52,963 bases of DNA from Paenibacillus dakarensis. GTDB taxonomy: Bacteria; Bacillota; Bacilli; Paenibacillales; Paenibacillaceae. The notes under the pieces are model-generated. The model did not search any database and was not told the DNA's origin. It was given only the letters and a program-made list of their open reading frames with translations. Location of the stretch: NCBI RefSeq assembly GCF_001373415.1, contig NZ_CDSE01000090.1, forward strand, positions 1-52,963, in the 5' to 3' direction. Every line of letters starts with the position of its first letter. Position 1 is the first letter of the stretch. Position numbers and translations under genes: made by a program. Positions 16,138-23,345 of the stretch are shown piece after piece.

Positions 16138-17286
16138 ATGGGTTCAGTTATTTATCTGGATCATGCGGCCACTTCATGGCCAAAGCCTCCAGAGGTGGTG
16201 GAAGCTATGAAGAGGGCGATGGAAGTCGCAGGGGCTAATCCGGGACGGGGAAGCCATCGCATGGCCTTGAACGCATCAAGAGTGCTTTATAACACGCGCA
16301 GAGCACTGGCTCAATTGTTTAATGTCAATAACCCGAATGATATTGTACTAACTGGCAATACAACAGAGGCGTTGAATTTAGCAATCAAGGGGTTCCTTCG
16401 TGAAGGAGATCATGTAATTGCAACCATGGTTGAACATAATTCAGCCAGAAGGCCGTTAGAGTATTTGAAGCGGACGATCGGAATAAAGGTGGATTATGTT
16501 CCCGTGACTATGAATGGTCAGGTGGATTTGAAAGAGGTGGAGGGGCTGTTTAATCATCAGACTCGACTTGTGGTCTGCAATCATAGCTCCAATCTGCTTG
16601 GTTCTATTCTCCCGATCAAAAATATAGGGGAGCTTGCGGCATCCCATGGGGCAATACTTCTTGTGGATGCAGCACAGAGCGCTGGCATGTTGTCTATTGA
16701 TGTTGAGGAAATGAAGATTGGAATGCTGGCTTTTCCAGGCCATAAGGGACTCCTCGGACCACAAGGGACAGGGGGGCTGTATATCTCGCCTGATATAGAT
16801 GTAGAGCCTTTAATGCATGGGGGGACAGGCAGTCAGTCTGAAGCTATTGATCAACCGAGTGTAAGACCGGACCGGTATGAGGCGGGGACTCCTAATGTTG
16901 TAGGCTATGCTGGCCTGGATGCCGGTGTGAGAAAAGTGTTAGAATGGACACCGGAATATATATACCGTCATGAGTGGGAGCTTACACAGCGCATGATGGA
17001 AGGACTGGCTTCTGTAAGGGGAATGAAAATGTTAGGCCCCGAATTAGGTGAGCCAAGAACGGGGATTGTATCCTTTGTAGTGGAAAATAGGGATGCATCA
17101 GAACTTGCGTTTAAATTGGATCGAGAATATGGTATTGCAGTACGAGCGGGGTTTCACTGCACACCACTGGCACATATGTCGGCAGGCACAGAAAATACTG
17201 GCGCTGTGAGAGCCAGTGTAGGGATATGGACGAGTAAAGAAGATGTTGATATTATGGTAGAGGCCTTGGCTAAAATCCAGGCTTGA
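16138..17286 (+). CDS. Cysteine-desulfurase-like aminotransferase class V (EF2568-type)
   Basis: A 382-aa PLP enzyme of the NifS/SufS fold. YLDHAATSWPKP opens the protein. The PLP lysine lies in AFPGHKGLLGPQGTGG (Lys203), preceded by LVDAAQSAG. The candidate sulfur-carrying cysteine is Cys341 in RAGFHCTPLAH. It therefore probably removes sulfur (or selenium) from cysteine-type substrates and passes it on. It resembles the subfamily named after E. faecalis EF2568, linked in some genomes to selenium-dependent molybdenum hydroxylases, rather than housekeeping IscS/SufS. A DUF3343 putative Se/S carrier is encoded three genes downstream. The start has AAGGAGGGG. The physiological acceptor is unknown. 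Confidence 0.85.
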   Translation: MGSVIYLDHAATSWPKPPEVVEAMKRAMEVAGANPGRGSHRMALNASRVLYNTRRALAQLFNVNNPNDIVLTGNTTEALNLAIKGFLREGDHVIATMVEHNSARRPLEYLKRTIGIKVDYVPVTMNGQVDLKEVEGLFNHQTRLVVCNHSSNLLGSILPIKNIGELAASHGAILLVDAAQSAGMLSIDVEEMKIGMLAFPGHKGLLGPQGTGGLYISPDIDVEPLMHGGTGSQSEAIDQPSVRPDRYEAGTPNVVGYAGLDAGVRKVLEWTPEYIYRHEWELTQRMMEGLASVRGMKMLGPELGEPRTGIVSFVVENRDASELAFKLDREYGIAVRAGFHCTPLAHMSAGTENTGAVRASVGIWTSKEDVDIMVEALAKIQA

Positions 17287-17324
17287 TCTATTGATGAAGA
17301 TTGAGGAGAAGGAATGAAGAACGT

Positions 17325-17825
17325 ATGTCTGAATTAAATGAATTGATCATGGAGCAAATTCATTGGTTTGTTGTCGGGATGGTTGCCCTGATCTTGATCC
17401 TGTGGATGACCGTAATTGTACAGGGCAGCAAGCTGCGTAAAATGCGACGCAAATATGATACAATGATGGCCGGCACTGGAGTGGAAGATTTGGAGACACT
17501 GCTCCTCAATCTGAAAATACAAATGGATGCAATCGAAGAGGAACAAGGAAGTCAGCGCTCTCGTCTCAACCAGGCTGTTGATACCTTAAAGAGGGTGAAG
17601 ACGAAGACGGGTATTGTACGCTATAATGCTTTTGGAGAACGGGGAAATGATCTGAGCTTTTCAATTGCCATTGTAAGTGATGAAGGTGATGGACTTGTGC
17701 TCACCGGATTATATAATCGTGAAAGCTCATTCGTCTATGCTAAACCGCTCGAAAAAAGTGAATCGAAGCATTCATTGTCCCCGGAGGAAAGAAAGGCTAT
17801 AGATCTTGCGCTGAAAGAAGGATAG
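17325..17825 (+). CDS. DUF4446 family membrane-anchored protein
   Basis: A 166-aa protein with one N-terminal transmembrane helix (about 13-33, WFVVGMVALILILWMTVIV). A coiled-coil-like stretch (about 35-100) follows, then a compact domain with KTGIVRYNAFGERGNDLSFSI as its hallmark, shortened here to RYNAFGERGNDLSF, which defines DUF4446. Its function is unknown. The ATG at 17325 is chosen over an in-frame TTG at 17301 because GGAGAAGG lies between them. It ends 29 nt inside the convergent yyaC gene. Confidence 0.85.
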   Translation: MSELNELIMEQIHWFVVGMVALILILWMTVIVQGSKLRKMRRKYDTMMAGTGVEDLETLLLNLKIQMDAIEEEQGSQRSRLNQAVDTLKRVKTKTGIVRYNAFGERGNDLSFSIAIVSDEGDGLVLTGLYNRESSFVYAKPLEKSESKHSLSPEERKAIDLALKEG

Positions 17826-18402
17826 AACGATTCCATTCCTTCATGGCAGAGAATAGGCTGTTTGCAATAATATCAGATAAACGCATGACAAGACTCAAAC
17901 GTGTGTTTTGTAATACGAAGTACTCCATAAAGCCGCCGACATTGACGATGCCTGTAACATGGATATCGCCAACCGGCGGTAATTCTTTATGTACCCCTGC
18001 ACCAGGACGAAGAGGGCCTTCAGATACTTGAATAGAGCCCACACTGGCAGACTGGCCGAGACAAGCATCAATTCCAATAATAAAAGGGTTCTCATACTGT
18101 TCGTAAATCATAGCCAGCTTTTCTTTTAAATTCATCGCATGGACCGGTTCATCCAGTGTTCCATATAAATGAAAAAGCGAGCTGTTGTAACGTGAGAGAG
18201 ACGTGCCGACGAGCGGGCCAAGGCAATCACCGGTTGAACGGTCTGTACCAATACACACAATAATTAAAGGGCGGTGCTTCACGCCTGAAGACAGATGATA
18301 GAGCAGACGATGAACAATAGCAGAATGGATTTCGGGATCCGTATGTGGTATTTTTAAGCTTGAAAACTCCTGCTGGGAGGTTTGTTTGGATAAGCGGCTC
18401 AT
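17797..18402 (-). CDS. yyaC: Spore protease YyaC family
   Basis: A 201-aa protein related to the germination protease (GPR) fold. IIVCIGTDRSTGDCLGPLVG (about 48-67) and GIDACLG carry the conserved acidic residues of the family. YyaC is a spore-associated putative protease in B. subtilis, encoded next to parB there too. The minus-strand ATG at 18402 has AAAGGAAG 5 nt upstream; an earlier in-frame start lacks one. The 3' end overlaps the convergent DUF4446 gene by 29 bp. A forespore promoter is expected, but no convincing sigma-G or sigma-K site was found. Confidence 0.88.
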   Translation of the reverse strand: MSRLSKQTSQQEFSSLKIPHTDPEIHSAIVHRLLYHLSSGVKHRPLIIVCIGTDRSTGDCLGPLVGTSLSRYNSSLFHLYGTLDEPVHAMNLKEKLAMIYEQYENPFIIGIDACLGQSASVGSIQVSEGPLRPGAGVHKELPPVGDIHVTGIVNVGGFMEYFVLQNTRLSLVMRLSDIIANSLFSAMKEWNRSILLSAQDL

Positions 18403-18551
18403 AGAATCTTCCTTTCGTCTGCGAATGATAGTATCAGTATATGGACGAATGGAGGTTTTTATACTTCCCGAAGGGCAAATGAACATAAACTATTCATTGA
18501 TAGATTGAAGCAAGGGTACAGGAGTATGAAGAGATAATGGAGGAATGTAAT

Positions 18552-18800
18552 GTGTCAGGTATGATGCTGATCGCTTTTGATTCCACTCAGCAGGCACTGA
18601 GGACTGAGATGCTTCTGGAATACGCGGAGATCGAAATAGATCTGTTTCCAACGCCAAAAGAGATTACAGCAGGCTGTGCATTATCAATTCAGTTCCCGCC
18701 TGCCGCGTTAAATGAGGTTCAAGATATCATCACTCAGGAGAGGGTTGAGATCCGGGGCATATTTATGCGGGACGACAACATGATATATATAAGCATCTAA
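18552..18800 (+). CDS. DUF3343 putative Se/S carrier-like protein
   Basis: A small (82 aa) protein: LIAFDSTQQALRTEMLLEYA, then IEIDLFPTPKEITAGCALSIQF with the conserved cysteine of the family at Cys42 and the typical PTP(K/R)EI motif. This family is described as a putative selenium/sulfur carrier. GTG at 18552 is chosen because GGAGG lies 8 nt upstream; ATG at 18537 overlaps that ribosome site. It sits 23 nt before the mscS gene and three genes after a cysteine-desulfurase-like enzyme that could charge its cysteine (inference). Confidence 0.8.
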   Translation: MSGMMLIAFDSTQQALRTEMLLEYAEIEIDLFPTPKEITAGCALSIQFPPAALNEVQDIITQERVEIRGIFMRDDNMIYISI

Positions 18801-18823
18801 AGCAAGTTTGGGAGGTTTATACT

Positions 18824-19705
18824 GTGAGTGAATCTGATGAAGGCATACCGGAGAAAGCGGAAGAAGCAGTGGAAGGAGCATTTCAGTTGAGTGAAGAGTT
18901 TTGGAATTGGATAACCAATGTTGATATGTGGATGGGTGTAGCAACAGCTGCGATTCGAATTCTGGCTATATTCCTATTGACGCGTATCATTATACGAATT
19001 GTTTATAAAATGATAGATCAATTCCTGTTAAGGCAAGAGAAAAGTAGAATCAGCATGAATCCGCGGCGATTTACTACCGTTGGTGAGCTGCTTAAGAATA
19101 TTACGTCTTTTGTATGCAATTTTATTATGATATTAATTATTTTAGCCGAGTTTAACTTCAAGCTGGGGCCTCTGCTTGCGAGTGCGGGTGTGCTTGGTCT
19201 GGCAGTCGGTTTTGGTGCACAAAGCTTGGTGAAAGATGTAATAACTGGATTTTTTATTATACTCGAGGATCAGTTTGCTGTAGGCGATGTTATTAAGAGC
19301 GGGGAATTCAGAGGTACAGTGGAGATTATAGGGCTTCGTACAACCCGGATCAGAGGGCTGAATGGAGAAACCTATATCATTCCTAACGGATTAATAACGA
19401 GTGTAACGAATTACTCTGTATCGAATTCACTTGCACTTGTAGACTTGCCGGTTAAGAATGAGAAGCGTGTCAACGAGACCATAGCACTTATACAAAGAGC
19501 ATTGAAAGGAATATCACAGCGTCGTCCTGAATTAATGCAGGACCCTGAAGTGCTTGGAATTCAATCTTTAACAACCTCCGAATATGTAGTGCGTATCGCA
19601 GCTGAATGTCACCCGAATGCAAGGGAAGTTACGGAACGTGAAATATTAAAGGATATCAAACAGGCTATGGAAGCAGAGGAATTACGCCAATCATCCCAAG
19701 GATGA
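18824..19705 (+). CDS. Small-conductance mechanosensitive channel, MscS family
   Basis: A 293-aa membrane protein. After an acidic N-terminal extension there are helices near 45-65 and 85-110. The pore-lining TM3 is rich in Gly/Ala (LLASAGVLGLAVGFGAQSLVKD, core GVLGLAVGFGAQSLVKD) and runs into the beta domain with DQFAVGDVIKSGEFRGTVE, the MscS hallmark. It releases solutes on hypo-osmotic shock. The GTG start has GGGAGG 8 nt upstream. It is likely co-transcribed with the DUF3343 gene. Confidence 0.92.
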   Translation: MSESDEGIPEKAEEAVEGAFQLSEEFWNWITNVDMWMGVATAAIRILAIFLLTRIIIRIVYKMIDQFLLRQEKSRISMNPRRFTTVGELLKNITSFVCNFIMILIILAEFNFKLGPLLASAGVLGLAVGFGAQSLVKDVITGFFIILEDQFAVGDVIKSGEFRGTVEIIGLRTTRIRGLNGETYIIPNGLITSVTNYSVSNSLALVDLPVKNEKRVNETIALIQRALKGISQRRPELMQDPEVLGIQSLTTSEYVVRIAAECHPNAREVTEREILKDIKQAMEAEELRQSSQG

Positions 19706-19786
19706 AAGATATAACTTGTTAGACTGCTCTGAAATGCATAGAATAGATATCAATATAATCGATGTGAATGCGAAGGGGGAGCAGGC

Positions 19787-20005
19787 ATGGAACGCAAGGT
19801 ATTTCAATTGGGGGATATAGTTCAAATGAAAAAGCCCCATCCCTGCGGTAATAACGAAATGGAGATCATTCGTATGGGGATGGATATCCGGATAAAGTGT
19901 ACACGATGTCAGCACAGCGTGCTCATCCCGCGTGCGAAGTTCGAGAAAAACATGAAGAAGGTATTGAGATCAGCAGCAGTTGATGATGAAATTGTTCAGG
20001 GATAA
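19787..20005 (+). CDS. yyzM: DUF951 family protein (YyzM-like)
   Basis: A 72-aa protein with FQLGDIVQMKKPHPCGNNEM at 6-25 (core KKPHPCG) and IKCTRCQHSVLIPR. The Cys residues in HPCG and CTRC suggest a metal or structural cysteine site. The family is small, conserved in Firmicutes near the origin and of unknown function. The ATG follows GGGGGAG. It is the last gene before tRNA-Ser. Confidence 0.88.
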   Translation: MERKVFQLGDIVQMKKPHPCGNNEMEIIRMGMDIRIKCTRCQHSVLIPRAKFEKNMKKVLRSAAVDDEIVQG

Positions 20006-20076
20006 CTTCCAACAGGCCAGGTGATAGCAGAAGTATTGACCTGGTTACGTAGGCATGTTATAATCACTATTGCTGC

Positions 20077-20167
20077 GGAAAGGTACCCAAGAGGCCCAAG
20101 GGGGCTGACTCGAAATCAGCTAGGCGTCGCAAGGCGTGCGTGGGTTCGAATCCCACCCTTTCCGCCA
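20077..20167 (+). tRNA. tRNA-Ser (anticodon CGA)
   Basis: Acceptor stem GGAAAGG/CCTTTCC, anticodon stem GCTGA/TCAGC with loop CTCGAAA (anticodon CGA), a long class-II variable arm, T arm GTGGG-TTCGAAT-CCCAC, discriminator G, and an encoded CCA at 20165-20167. It reads UCG codons. Confidence 0.97.
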
Positions 20168-20281
20168 CCTATCGTTAAAGCCCGCTGTTATACGGTTTTT
20201 AGTACGATACGTGATTCAAGGCTGATCGAAATACATACGGTAATGTGCTGGCTAAGTCCTAAGCACCTTACTGATTCGGAT

Positions 20282-20319
20282 ACACCCTCTACGTGATTAT
20301 CGCGTAGGGGGTGTTTTTT
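20282..20319 (+). terminator. Terminator downstream of tRNA-Ser
   Basis: A 12-bp stem ACACCCTCTACG/CGTAGGGGGTGT (20282-20293 and 20303-20314) followed by TTTTT. The 114 nt between the tRNA and the hairpin show nothing gene-like. Confidence 0.9.
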
Positions 20320-20410
20320 ATTTATTCGCGTTCGCGGATCAGAGTTGAGGGTGATCGACATGTAACTTATTTTGGATTAACTGCGCTTTATGTAAAAGGG
20401 AGTGATTACG

Positions 20411-20791
20411 CTGCATAAAGCTATGATTGCCGTCATTATTATTTGCTTGGGACTAGCAAGCACATCCTGTACTGGAGCAAATAATGACATGTTAATGGAA
20501 GGTGAGTTTCAGTCCGTGCAAGTATATGAAGATATTCATAAGTCCGAAAAATTGAAAATTACAATTAGAGATAAGGATATCATTGAACAAATCATAAATA
20601 GAATGAATAGCTCTAAACGTGAAAGTGCAGAACGAATGGTTTTCGAAAAGGGCCCAGAATGCTTGCTTATCTTTCAAGGCCAAGATGAAGTTACTACAAA
20701 AGTTCCGTTTTTTAAAAGTAGTGGGAATGTGCTTTATAAAGGTTTTTTCGTTGATTCAAATCTACATGAGATCTTGAAGGATCTTAATTAA
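20411..20791 (+). CDS. Small lipoprotein, function unknown
   Basis: About 126 aa. A type-II signal peptide (HKAMIAVIIICLGLASTSC) ends at a lipobox cysteine. The mature part is charged, with repeated aromatic and acidic residues and no recognised domain. The start is unclear: AAAAGGGAG is 8 nt before CTG at 20411, overlaps GTG at 20402, and lies 20 nt before ATG at 20423. CTG gives the positive charge a signal peptide needs, so I use it. The coding sequence is more AT-rich than its neighbours and sits behind a tRNA, which suggests acquisition. Confidence 0.65.
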   Translation: MHKAMIAVIIICLGLASTSCTGANNDMLMEGEFQSVQVYEDIHKSEKLKITIRDKDIIEQIINRMNSSKRESAERMVFEKGPECLLIFQGQDEVTTKVPFFKSSGNVLYKGFFVDSNLHEILKDLN

Positions 20792-20821
20792 AATCAAGGC
20801 TTCATATTGCATATAGATAAG

Positions 20822-21045
20822 AAAAAAGAAGGACCCTTTCGGGCCCTTCACTGGTTAGGCGGTGTTGTGAATTAGAATCTCAAGCTAACACAATCGCAAG
20901 AATGTTGGTCTGTCAGCCATTTACTTGTCCGTAATGGTCAAGCTCGTTGCTAATTCCCTCCGCTTGCTACCCGTGCAAAGTAAGACCCTATCGGTAATTC
21001 AGCTGCGTTGTCCAACGGAACCACACCTCTCTCATTGCACCGCCT
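20822..21045 (-). ncRNA. Candidate structured noncoding RNA, about 220 nt
   Basis: On the minus strand a 10-bp closing stem (21038-21047 with 20855-20864) encloses a nested fold. This comprises hairpin 21006-21017, stem 20995-21000/20869-20874, stem 20983-20987/20907-20911, and two local hairpins at about 20963-20979 and 20917-20937. A strong GAAA-loop terminator (20828-20849) with U tract 20822-20827 ends it, and a promoter-like -35/-10 pair lies exactly upstream. There is no open frame or ribosome site. It does not look like tmRNA, SRP RNA, RNase P RNA or a T-box; a divergent 6S-like or other Firmicute RNA cannot be excluded. Confidence 0.68.
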
Positions 21046-21049
21046 AATC

Positions 21050-21077
21050 ATAATATGCTCCATATTCGAATTGTTAT
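21050..21077 (-). promoter_or_regulatory. Candidate promoter of the structured RNA
   Basis: On the minus strand, ATAACA (complement of 21072-21077), 16 nt, then TATTAT (complement of 21050-21055). The predicted start near 21044 coincides with the 5' side of the closing stem. Confidence 0.5.
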
Positions 21078-21185
21078 ACATGTGAGTTTCATTTTTTTTT
21101 TGAACCTGGGAATTGGTTTAACCATATATGATGGGGAAAGCTATTCTTACGGGATTATAAAAGGACTGATTTTGCATGAATTTAT

Positions 21186-21380
21186 TTACTTTGGCTGTAC
21201 CCGGCGTTTATTTACCCATACCCTGTCATCGTTCGTATTATCAGGAAATGGATCTCCACGTCTTAACTTTACTTGTTGGGGGTCTTCAATCCCCATAATG
21301 TGGTCACGTACGCCGACTTCGATATACACACCATTGTTTGGAGCCTTTTCTCCACTATGGAACTCACTGCGTTCACCCAT
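21186..21380 (-). CDS. yjzC: YjzC family protein
   Basis: A 64-aa protein beginning MGERSEFHSGEKAPNNGVY and containing DPQQVKLRRGDPFPDN and DRVWVNKRR. It matches the short YjzC family of Bacillus, of unknown function. GGAGGAGG lies 10 nt before the minus-strand ATG, which confirms the frame over a longer open frame on the opposite strand. It lies upstream of the structured RNA on the same strand; no clear terminator is visible between them. Confidence 0.85.
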   Translation of the reverse strand: MGERSEFHSGEKAPNNGVYIEVGVRDHIMGIEDPQQVKLRRGDPFPDNTNDDRVWVNKRRVQPK

Positions 21381-21599
21381 TGTTCAGAATCCTCCTCCGC
21401 TTAAAATGAACTGCCTCTCTAGGGTGTGCTTCAATGTCCGGAAACATGGCAGGGAAAGGGCGGAAGAGAAGGCTAAACCCGGTACAGGTGACTGTGCACA
21501 TTATGGAGAGGATATGAACATCAGTAACAGGAGAAGGCGTGAGGGAAGTGGATTAGATTTTAAAAATGGTACGGGATAAAAAAATGAAGAATTGTTTTA

Positions 21600-21617
21600 T
21601 TTTGATTAATATCAAAA
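21600..21617. promoter_or_regulatory. Inverted repeat abutting the rpsF promoter
   Basis: TTTTGAT and ATCAAAA flank TAAT, giving an 18-bp repeat that ends one base before the -35 hexamer. The position suits a regulator of rpsF-ssb-rpsR. It does not fit the AAAA-N5-TTTT ComK half-site known for B. subtilis. Confidence 0.45.
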
Positions 21618-21618
21618 C

Positions 21619-21647
21619 TTGCATCCGATCACCCGTTCTGGTATATT
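21619..21647 (+). promoter_or_regulatory. Promoter of rpsF-ssb-rpsR
   Basis: TTGCAT at 21619-21624 and TATATT at 21642-21647, exactly 17 nt apart. Confidence 0.8.
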
Positions 21648-21656
21648 GTTATGGTG

Positions 21657-21715
21657 CGAGTTTACGCTCGTTCCTTGCTCCTAACGTTGATTAGGGGCCG
21701 AAGTCCATAAGGAGG
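21657..21715 (+). promoter_or_regulatory. Leader of rpsF, probable S6:S18 autoregulatory element
   Basis: A 7-bp stem CTCCTAA/TTAGGGG (21678-21684 and 21691-21697) is followed by CCGA (21698-21701), the kind of element bound by the S6:S18 pair in its own mRNA. TCCTT (21672-21676) can pair with AAGGA (21709-21713) of the rpsF Shine-Dalgarno site. A small CGAG/CTCG hairpin (21657-21670) precedes it. Binding by S6:S18 is inferred from the operon content. Confidence 0.65.
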
Positions 21716-21723
21716 TGAAAGAT

Positions 21724-22008
21724 ATGCGCAAATATGAAGTGATGTACATTATTCGTCCAGACCTTGAGCAAGAAGCTGTTCAAGCTACAGTCGAAAAATT
21801 CCAAGGCATCATCTCCAACGGCGGAGAAATTACAAAGCACGACGTAATGGGTAAACGCCGTCTTGCGTATGAGATCAAGAAATTCCGTGATGGCGTGTTC
21901 GTTCTGGTAAACTTCAATGGTACACCTGAAGTTATCGCTGAGCTTGAGCGTCTCATGAAGATTTCTGACGAAGTAATTCGTTATCTCATTACGAATGACG
22001 TAGCCTAA
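21724..22008 (+). CDS. rpsF: 30S ribosomal protein S6
   Basis: A 94-aa protein that binds S18 and 16S rRNA helix 23 in the platform. It begins MRKYEVMYIIRPDLEQEA and contains KRRLAYEIKKFRDGVFV, as in Bacillus S6. ATG at 21724 has AGGAGGTG 6 nt upstream; a GTG three codons earlier is part of that site. It is first of the classic rpsF-ssb-rpsR operon. Confidence 0.98.
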   Translation: MRKYEVMYIIRPDLEQEAVQATVEKFQGIISNGGEITKHDVMGKRRLAYEIKKFRDGVFVLVNFNGTPEVIAELERLMKISDEVIRYLITNDVA

Positions 22009-22053
22009 GACCGAGGGATTTTGTAATGAATTCGTTCTAAGGAGAGGATTAGA

Positions 22054-22533
22054 TTGTTGAACCGTGTTATTTTGATCGGCCGGCTAACCCGGGATCCAGA
22101 GCTGCGTTATACGCCAGCAGGAGTAGCGGTTACACAGTTTACGCTTGCTGTAGATCGTCCGTTTACCGCACAAGGCGGGGAACGCGAAGCGGATTTTATT
22201 CCGGTCGTTACTTGGAGACAGCTTGCTGAAACGTGTGCCAACTATCTGCGTAAAGGCCGTCTGACGGCTGTGGAAGGACGCATTCAAGTGCGGAATTATG
22301 AGAATAACGAAGGTAAACGTGTATACGTGACTGAAGTTATTGCTGATAATGTCCGTTTCTTGGAATCGAACCGTGATAGCAGCGGAGGCGGCGGAAATCG
22401 TGAGGAATCATCGTTTAGCGGAGGAAGCAGCAGCGGAAACCGTGGAAACAACAATTACTCGCGCAACAATCAGGATCCTTTTTCTGACGAAGGAAAACCG
22501 ATCGATATTTCGGATGATGATTTGCCATTTTAA
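22054..22533 (+). CDS. ssb: Single-stranded DNA-binding protein
   Basis: A 159-aa protein with the OB fold (about 1-105: MLNRVILIGRLTRDPELRYTP, DFIPVVTWRQLAE, core LIGRLTRDPELRY), a glycine/serine/asparagine-rich linker and the acidic tip DDDLPF that recruits partner proteins. It is the essential replication SSB, encoded between S6 and S18. The TTG start has AAGGAGAGG upstream; a second TTG is the next codon. Confidence 0.98.
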   Translation: MLNRVILIGRLTRDPELRYTPAGVAVTQFTLAVDRPFTAQGGEREADFIPVVTWRQLAETCANYLRKGRLTAVEGRIQVRNYENNEGKRVYVTEVIADNVRFLESNRDSSGGGGNREESSFSGGSSSGNRGNNNYSRNNQDPFSDEGKPIDISDDDLPF

Positions 22534-22553
22534 TAAGGAAGGACTGACAAAGC

Positions 22554-22826
22554 ATGGCTTTTAAGCAAAGAGAAGGCGGAGATAACGACAAGCGCCCAGC
22601 ACGCCGTGGTGGCCGTAACAAGCGTCGTAAAGTTTGTTTCTTCACTGTAAACAAAATTACTCACATTGACTATAAAGATACTGATTTGCTCAAGAAGTTC
22701 ATCAGCGAGCGCGGCAAAATTTTGCCACGTCGTGTGACTGGAACTAGTGCAAAATATCAGCGTGCCTTGACGATTGCGATCAAACGCTCCCGTCAAATCG
22801 CATTGCTTCCATATACTACAGAGTAG
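22554..22826 (+). CDS. rpsR: 30S ribosomal protein S18
   Basis: A 90-aa protein. A basic N-terminus with RPARRGGRNKRRKVCFF leads into the S18 core ITHIDYKDTDLLKKFISERGK (core YKDTDLLKKFISERGK) and ILPRRVTGTSAKYQR. It pairs with S6 on the 30S platform. A single Cys near residue 28 is present, so this is not the fully zinc-ribbon C+ form. It is the last gene of the operon, 20 nt after ssb. Confidence 0.98.
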   Translation: MAFKQREGGDNDKRPARRGGRNKRRKVCFFTVNKITHIDYKDTDLLKKFISERGKILPRRVTGTSAKYQRALTIAIKRSRQIALLPYTTE

Positions 22827-22841
22827 TCTGTAGATCGAAAG

Positions 22842-22875
22842 CAGCTCAGCCTGAAAAGGCTGGGCTGTTTTTTTT
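22842..22875 (+). terminator. Terminator of rpsF-ssb-rpsR
   Basis: Stem CAGCTCAGCCT/AGGCTGGGCTG (22842-22852 and 22857-22867) with an AAA-rich loop and a T tract to 22875. Confidence 0.93.
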
Positions 22876-23259
22876 GTATGAGTAGGATACTCTTGAATCA
22901 GTGGCTAAAACATCGTCCACCCTACACGCACATTATTAAACTGTGAATCATGGATAAAACGTCGATATATACACGTACGGATAGATAAGATTGTCTCCTG
23001 TATATGGATGGTGTCCATGCGTAAACTACATAACAAATATTTTTGATGGCGTAACGTAAGAAGCATTTTTCAATTCGGTAAAGAATTTCTTCCTATTTAT
23101 ATAGCGACCAATATTATGGAGAATAACTCTATCTGAATGCCAGCAAAAAATAGAAAAGCAGAAGAGAAGTTGTCCTCTCAGATAAGACATACAATAAGTT
23201 AATGTAGAAACAAGAATACCTGAATACAGTCTAGCTCATTTATGTCCTACATAATCTGA
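22876..23259. other. Gene-free AT-rich stretch between rpsR and the SRAP gene
   Basis: No open frame with a ribosome site on either strand and no recognised RNA. Only short imperfect hairpins are visible, for example ATGGA/TCCAT near 23003. Confidence 0.6.
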
Positions 23260-23273
23260 TGAACACATGTCCG
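23260..23273. promoter_or_regulatory. Candidate LexA (DinR) box of the SRAP gene
   Basis: TGAACACATGTCCG matches the Bacillus LexA consensus CGAAC-RNRY-GTTYG at 12 of 14 positions. It overlaps the -35 region of a possible promoter whose -10 is TATTAT at 23290-23295, so a bound repressor would block it. Confidence 0.55.
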
Positions 23274-23345
23274 CTCTCAGGAAACAAACTATTATGCATA
23301 AAATTCCTCATTTATCCAAACGATAAGGAAAAGGAGGGATTGATG

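Noticed and set aside
20021..20296. Open frame across tRNA-Ser
   Set aside because: It is a by-product of the tRNA sequence.
21055..21579. Plus-strand open frame of 174 codons
   Set aside because: It lies opposite the well-supported yjzC gene, has no ribosome site, and its composition looks random.
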